DNA from: Deltaproteobacteria bacterium
GTDB lineage: Bacteria > Desulfobacterota > Binatia > UBA9968
NCBI GenBank assembly: GCA_005878685.1
Contig: VBLN01000207.1
Coordinates: 1 to 7,249 of the forward strand
Direction of reading: 5' to 3'
DNA: 7,249 nucleotides
The position numbers and the translations under genes were made by a program. Each line of letters begins with the position of its first letter. The stretch's first letter is position 1. The notes under the pieces are model-generated. The model saw only the letters and a program-made list of their open reading frames with translations, made no database searches and had not been told where the DNA came from. Positions 1-5,633 of this stretch are shown here, in pieces.

Positions 1-99
1 GTGTTTGAATAGAAAACAGCTCTCAGCCATCCCGTTGCGCTAGAATCTCACCTCAGGATATCTTCGGGCTCTTGATCCCTGGCGGATCAGGACACGCCC

Positions 100-921
100 A
101 TGCACACGAACTTAATCAGCATCGCCACCCCGACCCACCCCCTCGACGGTGCCTACTACAGACCGGACGGCCCGACCAAGGGAGCGGCTTTGTACTTTCA
201 CGGCAACCAGATGAACTTTTATGTAGGAGCGGCCCGCTTCCTCGCGCCCTACATCACCTCCCTGGGCTATGCCTTCCTCGCCTTTAATCGACGCGGACAC
301 GATTCAGTCAGCACTTATGACAGCCGCGAACCCGTGGGCGGGGCCTACCAGACCGTCGCGGAAGGGATAGAGGACAACGAGCTGGCCGCGCGCTTTTTGG
401 CCGAGCAAGGCTTCGACCGGCCGATCATCATAGGTCACAGCAACGGCGGTGTTCTGGCCAGCCATTTTGCCGCGCATCATCCGGAGACGCCGGCACTGGT
501 TCTCCTCTCCGCCCATGCGGGCGGCAACCGGCTGACGAATCCCGCCTCAGTGAGTCCATTCACAGTCCACGAGCAGCTCGACGATTTGACGAAAGAAGCC
601 CGGGATTTGTTGTCTGCGGACCGGCCGCGCCAACTCATGCTTCTGCCCACCTGGTGGTGGGTGATCTCGGCTCGGACATTCATGGACCGGCTCACCAACG
701 CGCCCAATCTCGTGGAAAACGCCAAGCGAGTCCGCTGCCCCGTATTGTTCATTCGCGGAGATCGGGAGCCGGCAAACAACTATCCGGCCGAAGCCTTCAA
801 ACAAAACTGTCCCAGTCCGTGCGATGTAGTGATCGTCCCCAACTGCGATCACTTCTACGTCGGCGCCGAAGAGCGCGTCGCCACCATCGTGGCCGACTGG
901 TTGTCGCGGACGCTGGCTTAG
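100..921 (+). CDS. Alpha/beta hydrolase family protein
   Basis: A 273-residue soluble alpha/beta-hydrolase-fold protein, probably a cytoplasmic serine esterase or related hydrolase; no signal peptide or membrane segment is visible. What is seen: the oxyanion-loop FHGN at residues 33-36, the nucleophile elbow GHSNGG at 112-117 with Ser114, a late strand ending in RGDRE at 219-223 that supplies the acid (Asp221 or Glu223), and a C-terminal CDHF with His251 completing the triad. The length is normal for a single-domain member. The Trp-rich stretch near residues 185-187 lies in the lid region. The ATG at 100 has a modest AGGA at 89-92. A TAGAAT at 41-46 could be a -10 box, but I see no good -35. 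It converges with the DoxX gene, so the two are not an operon. The substrate cannot be told from the sequence. Confidence 0.9.
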   Translation: MHTNLISIATPTHPLDGAYYRPDGPTKGAALYFHGNQMNFYVGAARFLAPYITSLGYAFLAFNRRGHDSVSTYDSREPVGGAYQTVAEGIEDNELAARFLAEQGFDRPIIIGHSNGGVLASHFAAHHPETPALVLLSAHAGGNRLTNPASVSPFTVHEQLDDLTKEARDLLSADRPRQLMLLPTWWWVISARTFMDRLTNAPNLVENAKRVRCPVLFIRGDREPANNYPAEAFKQNCPSPCDVVIVPNCDHFYVGAEERVATIVADWLSRTLA

Positions 922-934
922 CTTGACACCTGGC

Positions 935-964
935 GATCGACGCGGACTGACTAACGGGTCGATC
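935..964. terminator. Possible hairpin between convergent genes
   Basis: A 7-bp perfect stem (GATCGAC at 935-941, GTCGATC at 958-964) with a 16-base loop lies in the 45-base gap between two convergent stop codons. The position suits a bidirectional terminator. However, the loop is long, the stem is short and there is no run of T on either side, so it may be chance. Confidence 0.25.
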
Positions 965-966
965 TT

Positions 967-1404
967 CTAGCGGCTCAGTAGCCCATCGATGGAGAGGGCT
1001 CCTCCCCCGCCGATAAGCAACGCCACGGCCATAAGGCAAAGCGCCAAGCAATACTCGATTCCGCTGCCTTCCCCCGGGCGGCGCGCCAAAAAGAAACCGT
1101 ATTCCCAGTGAGCCTTTTGCATTGCGACCGCCATGAAAATCGCCAAGCCCAACGCAAATGGCCGCGTGAGAAACCCGACGAGGATGGCGAAGCTGCCGAG
1201 GAATTCAGTCAACATTCCGATCACGCCGAGCCAGGTCGGGATGTGATACTTGTCTTTCCAGTTGGCGAGCATGCCGCTCATACCGCGGCCGCCGAACCAG
1301 CCGAAAATCTGCTGGGTGCTGTGAGCGAAAAAGGCTATCGCAAGACCCAGGCGCAAAACAACGAACGAATAGGACGACGGGTCTGTTTCCAGGATCCAGC
1401 TCAT
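967..1404 (-). CDS. DoxX family membrane protein
   Basis: A 145-residue inner-membrane protein of the DoxX/DoxD-like family, with four predicted membrane segments (about residues 14-30, 57-77, 80-98 and 115-138). The opening pattern, LRLGLAIAFFAHSTQQIFGWFG, followed by a short loop and a Gly-rich second helix, is typical of the family. The polar loop carrying ARRPGEGSG (about 107-115) precedes the last helix. DoxX proteins are linked to thiosulfate:quinone oxidoreductase in Acidianus and to redox or thiol stress in mycobacteria, but most bacterial members have no proven role. The start is well supported: a GGAGG (complement of 1411-1415) stands 6 bases before the ATG. It is a single gene read leftward, with its own candidate promoter at 1451-1479. 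Confidence 0.88.
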   Translation of the reverse strand: MSWILETDPSSYSFVVLRLGLAIAFFAHSTQQIFGWFGGRGMSGMLANWKDKYHIPTWLGVIGMLTEFLGSFAILVGFLTRPFALGLAIFMAVAMQKAHWEYGFFLARRPGEGSGIEYCLALCLMAVALLIGGGGALSIDGLLSR

Positions 1405-1450
1405 ACTAAACCTCCGTGCCGCTACTCAAAGAAGTGGTTTGGTCATTAGC

Positions 1451-1479
1451 ATATTACGCAATAGAATCAAACTTCCCAA
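1451..1479 (-). promoter_or_regulatory. Candidate sigma-70 promoter for the DoxX gene
   Basis: On the minus strand TTGGGA (1474-1479) and TAATAT (1451-1456) are 17 bases apart, each matching four of six consensus bases. The predicted start near 1444 gives a leader of about 40 bases before the DoxX ATG. This is a by-eye match only. Confidence 0.33.
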
Positions 1480-1502
1480 AGGCATATCCCGCTGATCGTA
1501 CG

Positions 1503-1530
1503 TTGACACTCAACCTCACCGAGTGATATT
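1503..1530 (+). promoter_or_regulatory. Candidate rightward sigma-70 promoter upstream of the split repeat
   Basis: A consensus TTGACA (1503-1508) stands 16 bases from GATATT (1525-1530, four of six). It points toward the insertion sequence. Before insertion it would have lain roughly 200 bases upstream of the MetE-like gene and could have been that gene's promoter. Today it might read into the transposase. Inference from motif and position. Confidence 0.33.
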
Positions 1531-1558
1531 CGAGAATCAGTTTTGCCTTAGCGTGTCG

Positions 1559-1648
1559 TAGGCCGGTCAAAAAGGTCGCAGATACAAGGCGCGCGATGAG
1601 CGACGAGCGAAGGCGTACTTTTTTCAGTACGTTGGAGCGAGGCGGTCG
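1559..1648. repeat. Left half of a palindromic repeat split by the insertion sequence
   Basis: The outer arm (1559-1580) is complementary to 3039-3059 on the far side of the element: 19 paired positions, two mismatches (one a G-T) and one bulged base. Within this half is a second hairpin, GCGTACT (1613-1619) and AGTACGT (1626-1632) with a T-rich loop of six bases, flanked by GAGCGA-type direct motifs. From memory, repeats with this plan (outer arms with AAAAAGG and CCTTTTT, a central GTACT/AGTAC hairpin, GAGCGAGGCGG) are dispersed between genes in many GC-rich environmental bacteria. The outer boundary is set by where complementarity stops. Confidence 0.7.
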
Positions 1649-1655
1649 AGACTTG

Positions 1656-1668
1656 TATGATGGATGTC
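1656..1668 (+). repeat. Left subterminal inverted repeat of the IS
   Basis: TATGATGGATGTC pairs with GACATCCACATA at 3009-3020 in inverted orientation, with an uninterrupted 8-bp core (TGGATGTC / GACATCCA) and one unpaired base. It also holds TATGAT (1656-1661), a good -10 box. Confidence 0.7.
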
Positions 1669-1735
1669 GGTCCTCGCCACGAGTGCTCTGATACAATGGC
1701 TCAACCAAGAGCTGTTGTCCAACGGAGGCACTTAG

Positions 1736-2842
1736 ATGAGAGGCAAGACGTTTGTACCCCAGGACTATGATGTGTTTGCCGGATTGGATGTGGACAAAAA
1801 GACTATCGCGGCGACTTTTAGCAGTCAGCAAGGATTCATCCGGTCGTTGCAAATGCCGTATAACGTGGATCACTTGCTGAATCATGTGCGCAAGCACTTT
1901 GGGGATCAGAAGATTGCCTTTGTCTATGAGGCTGGACCCACGGGATACGGGTTGTATGATGGGCTTGCGGCCCAAGGTTATAGGTGTTTGATCGCCGCTC
2001 CATCGATGATCCCCAGAGCTCCGGGACAGAGAGTGAAGACCAACCGGCTCGACAGTCGAGGATTGTCCGAGAGCCTGCGCGGGGGACAGCTTAAAAGCAT
2101 TCATGTTCCCTCTCAAATCTATCGCGAGCTTCGCCACCTCACGCAGTTGCGCGACACGATGGTACGGGAGGCGGCCGCTCACAAGCAGCGGATCAAAGCC
2201 ATGTTGCTGCTCGAAGGCATCGACTTTCCTCCAGCCCCTGCCGGTAGGCAGTGGTCGCTCAGGGTCAAGGAGAAGCTCAGAAAGCTTGTGTGTTCTCGTA
2301 CCGTGCGTTTTAAGCTCGATCAGTTGCTCGACAGTTTGGAATTTTGTGAAAAGCAGGTGGTGAACAGTACCAAAGAGATTCGCCGTTTCTGTAAAGAGGA
2401 TGCGGAACTGTCGCAGTCGATTCAGTACCTGATGAGCATCCCTGGGATCGGCTGGATTGTGGCGAGTCAGCTTCTGGCCCGCATCGGAGACTGGCGCCAG
2501 ATCGACAACGTCCGACAACTGGGAAGCTTTCTGGGCTTGGTGCCGACCGAGAACTCCACGGGCGATACGGTCGATCGCGGCTCGATTACCCGTGTCGGAG
2601 ACGGGCGGCTTCGAAGCAAGCTGATTTCGGTTTGCCAGAGAAACCCCCGCGGCAAAGGCCCGCGGATCGCCATTGTGGCGGTGGCGCGAAAACTGAGCAC
2701 GCGGATTTATGCGGTATTGAAAAATCAACGACCGTACATCGTCAGACAACAGATTCATTCGGTTCCTTTGACCCAAGAGGAGACATCGCCCCAGGGAACG
2801 ACTCGGCGTTGCGCAGAACCGGGAGAGACTCCCGCCTCCTGA
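1736..2842 (+). CDS. IS110-family (DEDD) transposase
   Basis: A 368-residue transposase that, in this family, cuts and rejoins DNA guided by a structured RNA from the element's own non-coding end. The N-terminal RuvC-like DEDD domain shows GLDVDK (Asp18), YEAGPTGYG (Glu65) and KTNRLDS (Asn103, Asp106). A coiled, basic middle part follows (about 120-230). The C-terminal Transposase_20 domain shows SIPGIG (234-239), GLVPTENSTG with the likely catalytic Ser274, and IAIVAVARKL (311-320). Two oddities: the third acidic site is Asn103 rather than Asp, and the stretch between LRSKLISV and RNPRGKGPR seems about 20 residues shorter than in relatives I recall. KTN is also, as I remember, found in one branch of the family, so it need not mean inactivity. 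GGAGG at 1724-1728, 7 bases before the ATG, supports the start. Confidence 0.92.
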   Translation: MRGKTFVPQDYDVFAGLDVDKKTIAATFSSQQGFIRSLQMPYNVDHLLNHVRKHFGDQKIAFVYEAGPTGYGLYDGLAAQGYRCLIAAPSMIPRAPGQRVKTNRLDSRGLSESLRGGQLKSIHVPSQIYRELRHLTQLRDTMVREAAAHKQRIKAMLLLEGIDFPPAPAGRQWSLRVKEKLRKLVCSRTVRFKLDQLLDSLEFCEKQVVNSTKEIRRFCKEDAELSQSIQYLMSIPGIGWIVASQLLARIGDWRQIDNVRQLGSFLGLVPTENSTGDTVDRGSITRVGDGRLRSKLISVCQRNPRGKGPRIAIVAVARKLSTRIYAVLKNQRPYIVRQQIHSVPLTQEETSPQGTTRRCAEPGETPAS

Positions 2843-3022
2843 AGGTTCGCGGTTCGAGACAGAGAGCCCGGGGCCTTGTGCCTTAGAGAGGACGCATTGC
2901 AAAGAAGTGTGACGGCCCGTGTGCCGTGCCACGTATGGCAGCAAGTCTCTCTTTGGTCGGGAAGTAAAAGAGTCATAAGAAAAAAGTGGCCTCGTGTGTT
3001 TGTGACTTGACATCCACATAGC
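2843..3022 (+). ncRNA. Candidate bridge/seek guide RNA region in the IS right end
   Basis: In IS1111-type elements the guide RNA is made from the non-coding stretch after the transposase, and here that stretch is about 180 bases while the left end is only about 87. It contains a perfect small hairpin, TGCCA (2927-2931), loop CGTA, TGGCA (2936-2940), and GC-rich segments such as GCCCGGGGC near 2868. I could not fold it or define guide loops, so the transcript ends and even its strand are assumed from the family. Confidence 0.4.
3009..3020 (+). repeat. Right subterminal inverted repeat of the IS
   Basis: GACATCCACATA is the inverted partner of 1656-1668. The overlapping TTGACA at 3007-3012 is a perfect -35 box that faces outward and would be joined to the left-end TATGAT in a circular intermediate. 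Confidence 0.7.
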
Positions 3023-3059
3023 AGCGCAACGAAATAGATGCGCCTTTTTCACCGGTCTA
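3023..3059. repeat. Right half of the split palindromic repeat
   Basis: Bases 3039-3059 are the complementary partner of the left arm at 1559-1580, including CCTTTTT against AAAAAGG and ACCGG against CCGGT. Joined to 1559-1648 it rebuilds a repeat of about 127 bases. It ends just before the ribosome binding site of the next gene. Confidence 0.7.
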
Positions 3060-3075
3060 TCAAGGAGGGATTGCT

Positions 3076-4182
3076 ATGGCAGCGAGATATCGCGCGGAGC
3101 ACGTGGGGAGTCTGCTGCGACCCCAGGAGCTGCTGCAGGCGCGGAGCAATGGGGGCGAGCGCCAAAAACTGAAAGCGCTGGAAGACAAGCACAGCCAGCA
3201 CGTGCTCCAGCGCCAAAAAGATCTCGGCTTCAAGATCTTCACTGACGGCGAGCTGCGCCGCCTCAACTTCATGAGCGACTTCAACGAGGCGGTGGAAGGG
3301 ATCGACGAGAGCGATAACCTGCTGCGCTCGTGGCAAGCCAGCACCGGCGGCTCCTCGAGTCAGCCCTCGCGCGTGCCCGGGATCGTGGTGGGCAAGATCC
3401 AACAGACCCGGCGCTTGACGCAACACGAGCTCGACTTCATGAAGCAGCATAGCCCCGGCGACATCAAGATCACCTTGCCTACGGCCAACCAATTTCCCGC
3501 TATCTATTACAAGCGGGGCATCAGCGACAAAATCTATCCCACGCATTCCGCTCTGCTGTGGGACATCGTGCCGGTCATCAGGACGGAGATTCGGGCGCTC
3601 GTGAATGAAGGCGTGCAGTACGTGCAGATCGACGCGCCGCGCTACAGCTACTACATCGATCCGAAGTGGCGCGGTTACATCAAGAACGAGATCGGGCTGG
3701 ACCCCGACCAGGCGCTCGACGAGGCGATCCGGGCCGACAACGCTTGTCTGGAGGGTGTCAAGCGCGACGGCGTCATCCTGGCCATCCATCTCTGCCGCGG
3801 CAACAACCGCAGCCAGTGGTACGCCGAGGGCGGTTACGACGCCATCGCGGAAAAGCTCTTCGCGCAGCTCCAGGTCGACGCCTTCCTGCTCGAGTACGAG
3901 TCGGCGCGGTCCGGCACCTTCGAGCCTTTGCGCTTCGTGCCGCGCGGCAAGACGGTCGTGCTGGGACTCGTGAGCAGCAAGCTGCCGGAGCTGGAGTCAC
4001 AGGAGCAGCTCAAGCGGCGCATCGACGAGGCGAGCAAGTACGTGCCGCTGGAAAACTTGGCGATCAGCCCTCAATGCGGCTTCGCCTCTACCATGGAGGG
4101 CAACCTGCTTACCGAGGACGAACAATGGCGCAAGCTCAAGCTGGTTGTGGACACCGCCAAGGACATCTGGGGACAGGCGTAG
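3076..4182 (+). CDS. Stand-alone MetE C-terminal-like (cobalamin-independent methionine synthase II family) protein
   Basis: A 368-residue cytoplasmic TIM-barrel protein of the UROD/MetE-like superfamily, matching only the catalytic C-terminal half of MetE. Visible family motifs: RAEHVGSLLRP (6-16), FTDGELRR (55-62), ITLPTANQF (132-140), QIDAPRYSYY (184-193), HLCRGN (238-243) and SPQCGFAS (331-338). The zinc ligands of MetE are all present in order: His238, Cys240, a Glu in LEYE (273 or 275) and Cys334. Zinc-activated thiol methyl transfer is therefore plausible. Whether the acceptor is homocysteine and the donor methyl-folate or another methyl compound is not known for these short forms. Residues 86-102 are a Gly/Ser-rich loop. 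The start is firm: AAGGAGGG at 3062-3069, 6 bases ahead. The insertion sequence ends about 50 bases upstream. Confidence 0.88.
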   Translation: MAARYRAEHVGSLLRPQELLQARSNGGERQKLKALEDKHSQHVLQRQKDLGFKIFTDGELRRLNFMSDFNEAVEGIDESDNLLRSWQASTGGSSSQPSRVPGIVVGKIQQTRRLTQHELDFMKQHSPGDIKITLPTANQFPAIYYKRGISDKIYPTHSALLWDIVPVIRTEIRALVNEGVQYVQIDAPRYSYYIDPKWRGYIKNEIGLDPDQALDEAIRADNACLEGVKRDGVILAIHLCRGNNRSQWYAEGGYDAIAEKLFAQLQVDAFLLEYESARSGTFEPLRFVPRGKTVVLGLVSSKLPELESQEQLKRRIDEASKYVPLENLAISPQCGFASTMEGNLLTEDEQWRKLKLVVDTAKDIWGQA

Positions 4183-4273
4183 ATTTAACCGATCGCGTCG
4201 CGGCTCCCCCGCCTTCCGCCCTTTTCTGTTCTCGACTTCAGCGCGCGTGAGAGGCCAAAGAGGTGATCGCCCA

Positions 4274-4294
4274 GCCTCCAGCGGTCATCGAGAG
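4274..4294 (+). repeat. 21-base direct repeat, copy 1
   Basis: This stretch (beginning GCCTCCAGCGG and ending CATCGAGAG) recurs at 5523-5543 with one difference, so the copies bracket the substrate-binding protein gene. It lies in the 248-base gap 4183-4430, which otherwise holds a pyrimidine-rich stretch (about 4306-4353) and a candidate promoter. Confidence 0.6.
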
Positions 4295-4364
4295 AATGAA
4301 GAAAGTTCTTCTTTCCATTTTATCTTTCCGTTTTCCGATTTCAACTTTTCTGCTGCGAATCTAC

Positions 4365-4394
4365 TTGACAAGACAGCGAAGCCAGACCGAGAAT
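4365..4394 (+). promoter_or_regulatory. Candidate promoter for the substrate-binding protein gene
   Basis: A consensus TTGACA (4365-4370) stands 18 bases before GAGAAT (4389-4394, four of six). A start near 4401 gives a leader of about 30 bases ahead of the ATG at 4431. This also argues for that ATG over the in-frame starts at 4263 and 4296, which would lie upstream of the predicted transcript. Confidence 0.35.
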
Positions 4395-4430
4395 GCGCTC
4401 AAGCCAACTCTGCTTGGCAGGATTCCCTTT

Positions 4431-5438
4431 ATGCGCAGCCGCCGAAGTTTTCGCCTGGCGCTCGGTGCGAGTTTCTTCCTCCTTTCCATGCTTCATGCTC
4501 CGACAGCCGGAACCGCCGCGCCGCTGCAAAAAATCGTCTTCGTCTTTGCCGGCTTCAACGAGCGGAGCGGCTTCATCTTTGTCGCCAAAGACAGGCGCTT
4601 CTTCGAGGAGCAGGGATTGGACGCTGAAATCGTCCAGGTGCGCAGCGGTCAAGTGGCTGTCTCCGCTATGGCCGCGAACGAAGCCCAGTTTTATGCCGTC
4701 TCCGCGACCGGCGCGAGCCTCGGGGCGATGGCCGGAGGGCTCGATCTCGTCTTCATCGCCGGCATCGTCAACAAACTCGACGGCGACTTTGTGGCCGCGC
4801 CCAAAATCGCGGCGCCTTCGGATCTCAAGGGAAAGCTCCTCGGCGTGCAGAGCATCGGCGGCGGCATTTGGACCTTTACGATGCTGGCGCTCGATCACTG
4901 GGGGCTTGTGCCCGAGCGGGATAAAATCCAGTTCAGGATCCTCGGCGATCAAGCGGTGATCGCGCAGGGACTCATCAGCGGCGCGGTGGACGCGGCCTAT
5001 CTCGGCTACTCGTTCAGCAAGGTGGCGCAGCGTCAAGGTTTTCGCGTTCTGGAAGATCTCGCCAAAGCCGATATTCCCTACCAGGGGATCGGCATCGTCG
5101 CGCGCAAAAGTTTTCTGGATCAGTCTCCCGATGTTGCCGAAAGGACGCTCAAAGCCATCGGCAAGTCGGTCGCCTATTTTCAGGACCCGGCCAACAAACA
5201 GGCAGTCGTCGGGATCCTGGCGAAATGGCTGCGCTTGCCGAACATCGAGGACGCCGAGGTGGGCTATGAGGCGATGCGACAGCTATACACGCGCCGCATC
5301 TTTCCGACCGTGGACGGCTTGCGCAATACCGTGCGCATTCTCAGCCGCGTCGATCCGAAGTTCAGCAAATTGAAAGCCGAGGAGCTCGTCGACGAGCGCA
5401 TCGTCCGCAAGCTCGAAAAGGAAGGCGCTTTCAAATAG
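4431..5438 (+). CDS. NMT1/SsuA-like ABC transporter substrate-binding protein
   Basis: A 335-residue exported binding protein of the NMT1/THI5-like, SsuA/TauA-type superfamily. These proteins capture small nitrogen- or sulfur-containing or aromatic compounds in the periplasm for ABC uptake. It opens with a clear signal peptide: basic MRSRRSFR, a hydrophobic core, and AGTAA around residues 26-30 as the likely cleavage area. The mature part begins with a strand (KIVFVFAG), then FIFVAKDRRFFEEQGLDAEIVQV, where the FF-E-GLD-E pattern is the family hallmark. DLKGKLLGVQSIGGG marks the lobe-2 ligand region. The frame stays open upstream to GTG 4263 and ATG 4296, but these would put about 56 extra residues before the signal peptide; I chose 4431, with AGGA at 4419-4422. 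No permease or ATPase gene is next to it, so it is an orphan here and the ligand is unknown. Confidence 0.88.
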   Translation: MRSRRSFRLALGASFFLLSMLHAPTAGTAAPLQKIVFVFAGFNERSGFIFVAKDRRFFEEQGLDAEIVQVRSGQVAVSAMAANEAQFYAVSATGASLGAMAGGLDLVFIAGIVNKLDGDFVAAPKIAAPSDLKGKLLGVQSIGGGIWTFTMLALDHWGLVPERDKIQFRILGDQAVIAQGLISGAVDAAYLGYSFSKVAQRQGFRVLEDLAKADIPYQGIGIVARKSFLDQSPDVAERTLKAIGKSVAYFQDPANKQAVVGILAKWLRLPNIEDAEVGYEAMRQLYTRRIFPTVDGLRNTVRILSRVDPKFSKLKAEELVDERIVRKLEKEGAFK

Positions 5439-5522
5439 CTGCAGTCGTGAGCGAGATGTTTAGAAAGTCGCGAGAGGAATCAGGAAAGAATCAGGATTGT
5501 GTCCCCGGAAATTGTTCCCCTA

Positions 5523-5543
5523 GCCTCCGGCGGTCATCGAGAG
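5523..5543 (+). repeat. 21-base direct repeat, copy 2
   Basis: Matches 4274-4294 at 20 of 21 bases; the preceding CCC(T)A is also shared. It sits in the 192-base gap 5439-5630, which also holds a tandem pair of GAATCAGGA (5477-5485 and 5488-5496) and a hairpin overlapping this repeat. Confidence 0.6.
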
Positions 5544-5568
5544 GTTCTGGAGAGTAAAGTACCTCTCG
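5538..5568 (+). terminator. Hairpin after the substrate-binding protein gene
   Basis: CGAGAGGT (5538-5545) pairs perfectly with ACCTCTCG (5561-5568) around a 15-base loop. Only a short T-containing stretch follows, and the gene stop is 100 bases upstream, so it is a weak terminator candidate. It may instead be part of the repeated sequence. Confidence 0.3.
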
Positions 5569-5598
5569 TCTTAAGCTTCGCGGCTGAACAATTCGATC

Positions 5599-5627
5599 TT
5601 GCGAGCCGCCATTATTTAGTATATACA
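5599..5627 (+). promoter_or_regulatory. Candidate brnTA promoter with palindromic operator
   Basis: TTGCGA (5599-5604) and TATACA (5622-5627) are 17 bases apart. The -10 box overlaps a perfect palindrome GTATATAC (5619-5626), flanked by ATTAT (5611-5615) and its complement ATAAT (5627-5631). BrnA-type antitoxins repress their own operon by binding such AT-rich palindromes near the promoter, so this is a reasonable operator. The predicted start falls at about 5634, on the toxin ATG. Confidence 0.45.
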
Positions 5628-5633
5628 TAATTG

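Larger units (their letters stand above)
1649..3022 (+). mobile_element. IS110-family insertion sequence, IS1111-like subgroup, about 1374 bp
   Basis: The element contains one DEDD-type transposase gene, a left non-coding end of about 87 bases and a right non-coding end of about 180 bases. Short subterminal inverted repeats (1656-1668 and 3009-3020), the long right end and insertion into a palindrome all fit the IS1111 subgroup. The exact ends are inferred. An AG occurs at 1649-1650 and again at 3023-3024, so the element may equally be written 1651-3024. This choice leaves the two halves of the target repeat joining sensibly and gives an ideal 17-base promoter spacing in the circular form. 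There is no ordinary target-site duplication, as is usual for this family. The element looks recent because both ends, the gene and both target halves are recognisable. Confidence 0.8.

Noticed and set aside
1559..1648. Repeat region as a CRISPR unit or integron attC site
   Set aside because: There is only one interrupted palindrome in the window, with no array, spacers, cas genes or integrase.
3007..3039. Outward promoter from the IS right end driving the MetE-like gene
   Set aside because: The TTGACA is perfect, but no acceptable -10 box occurs 16-18 bases downstream; AAATAG and ATAGAT are poor matches.
1454..3052. Long open frame (532 codons) on the minus strand across the whole insertion sequence
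   Set aside because: It is antisense to a clear DEDD transposase and runs through both IS ends and part of the flanking repeat. Its product shows no domain pattern I recognise, so it looks like a shadow frame.
3049..3789. Minus-strand frame of 246 codons over the MetE-like gene
   Set aside because: Antisense to a strongly supported gene, with a product that looks like complementary-frame translation.
4263..4430. Upstream in-frame starts (GTG 4263, ATG 4296) for the binding protein
   Set aside because: They place up to 56 residues before an ordinary signal peptide, begin inside or next to a repeated sequence, and lie upstream of the best promoter candidate.
4341..5036. Minus-strand frame of 231 codons over the binding-protein gene
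   Set aside because: Opposite a complete signal-peptide-bearing protein; acidic and His-rich composition typical of antisense reading.
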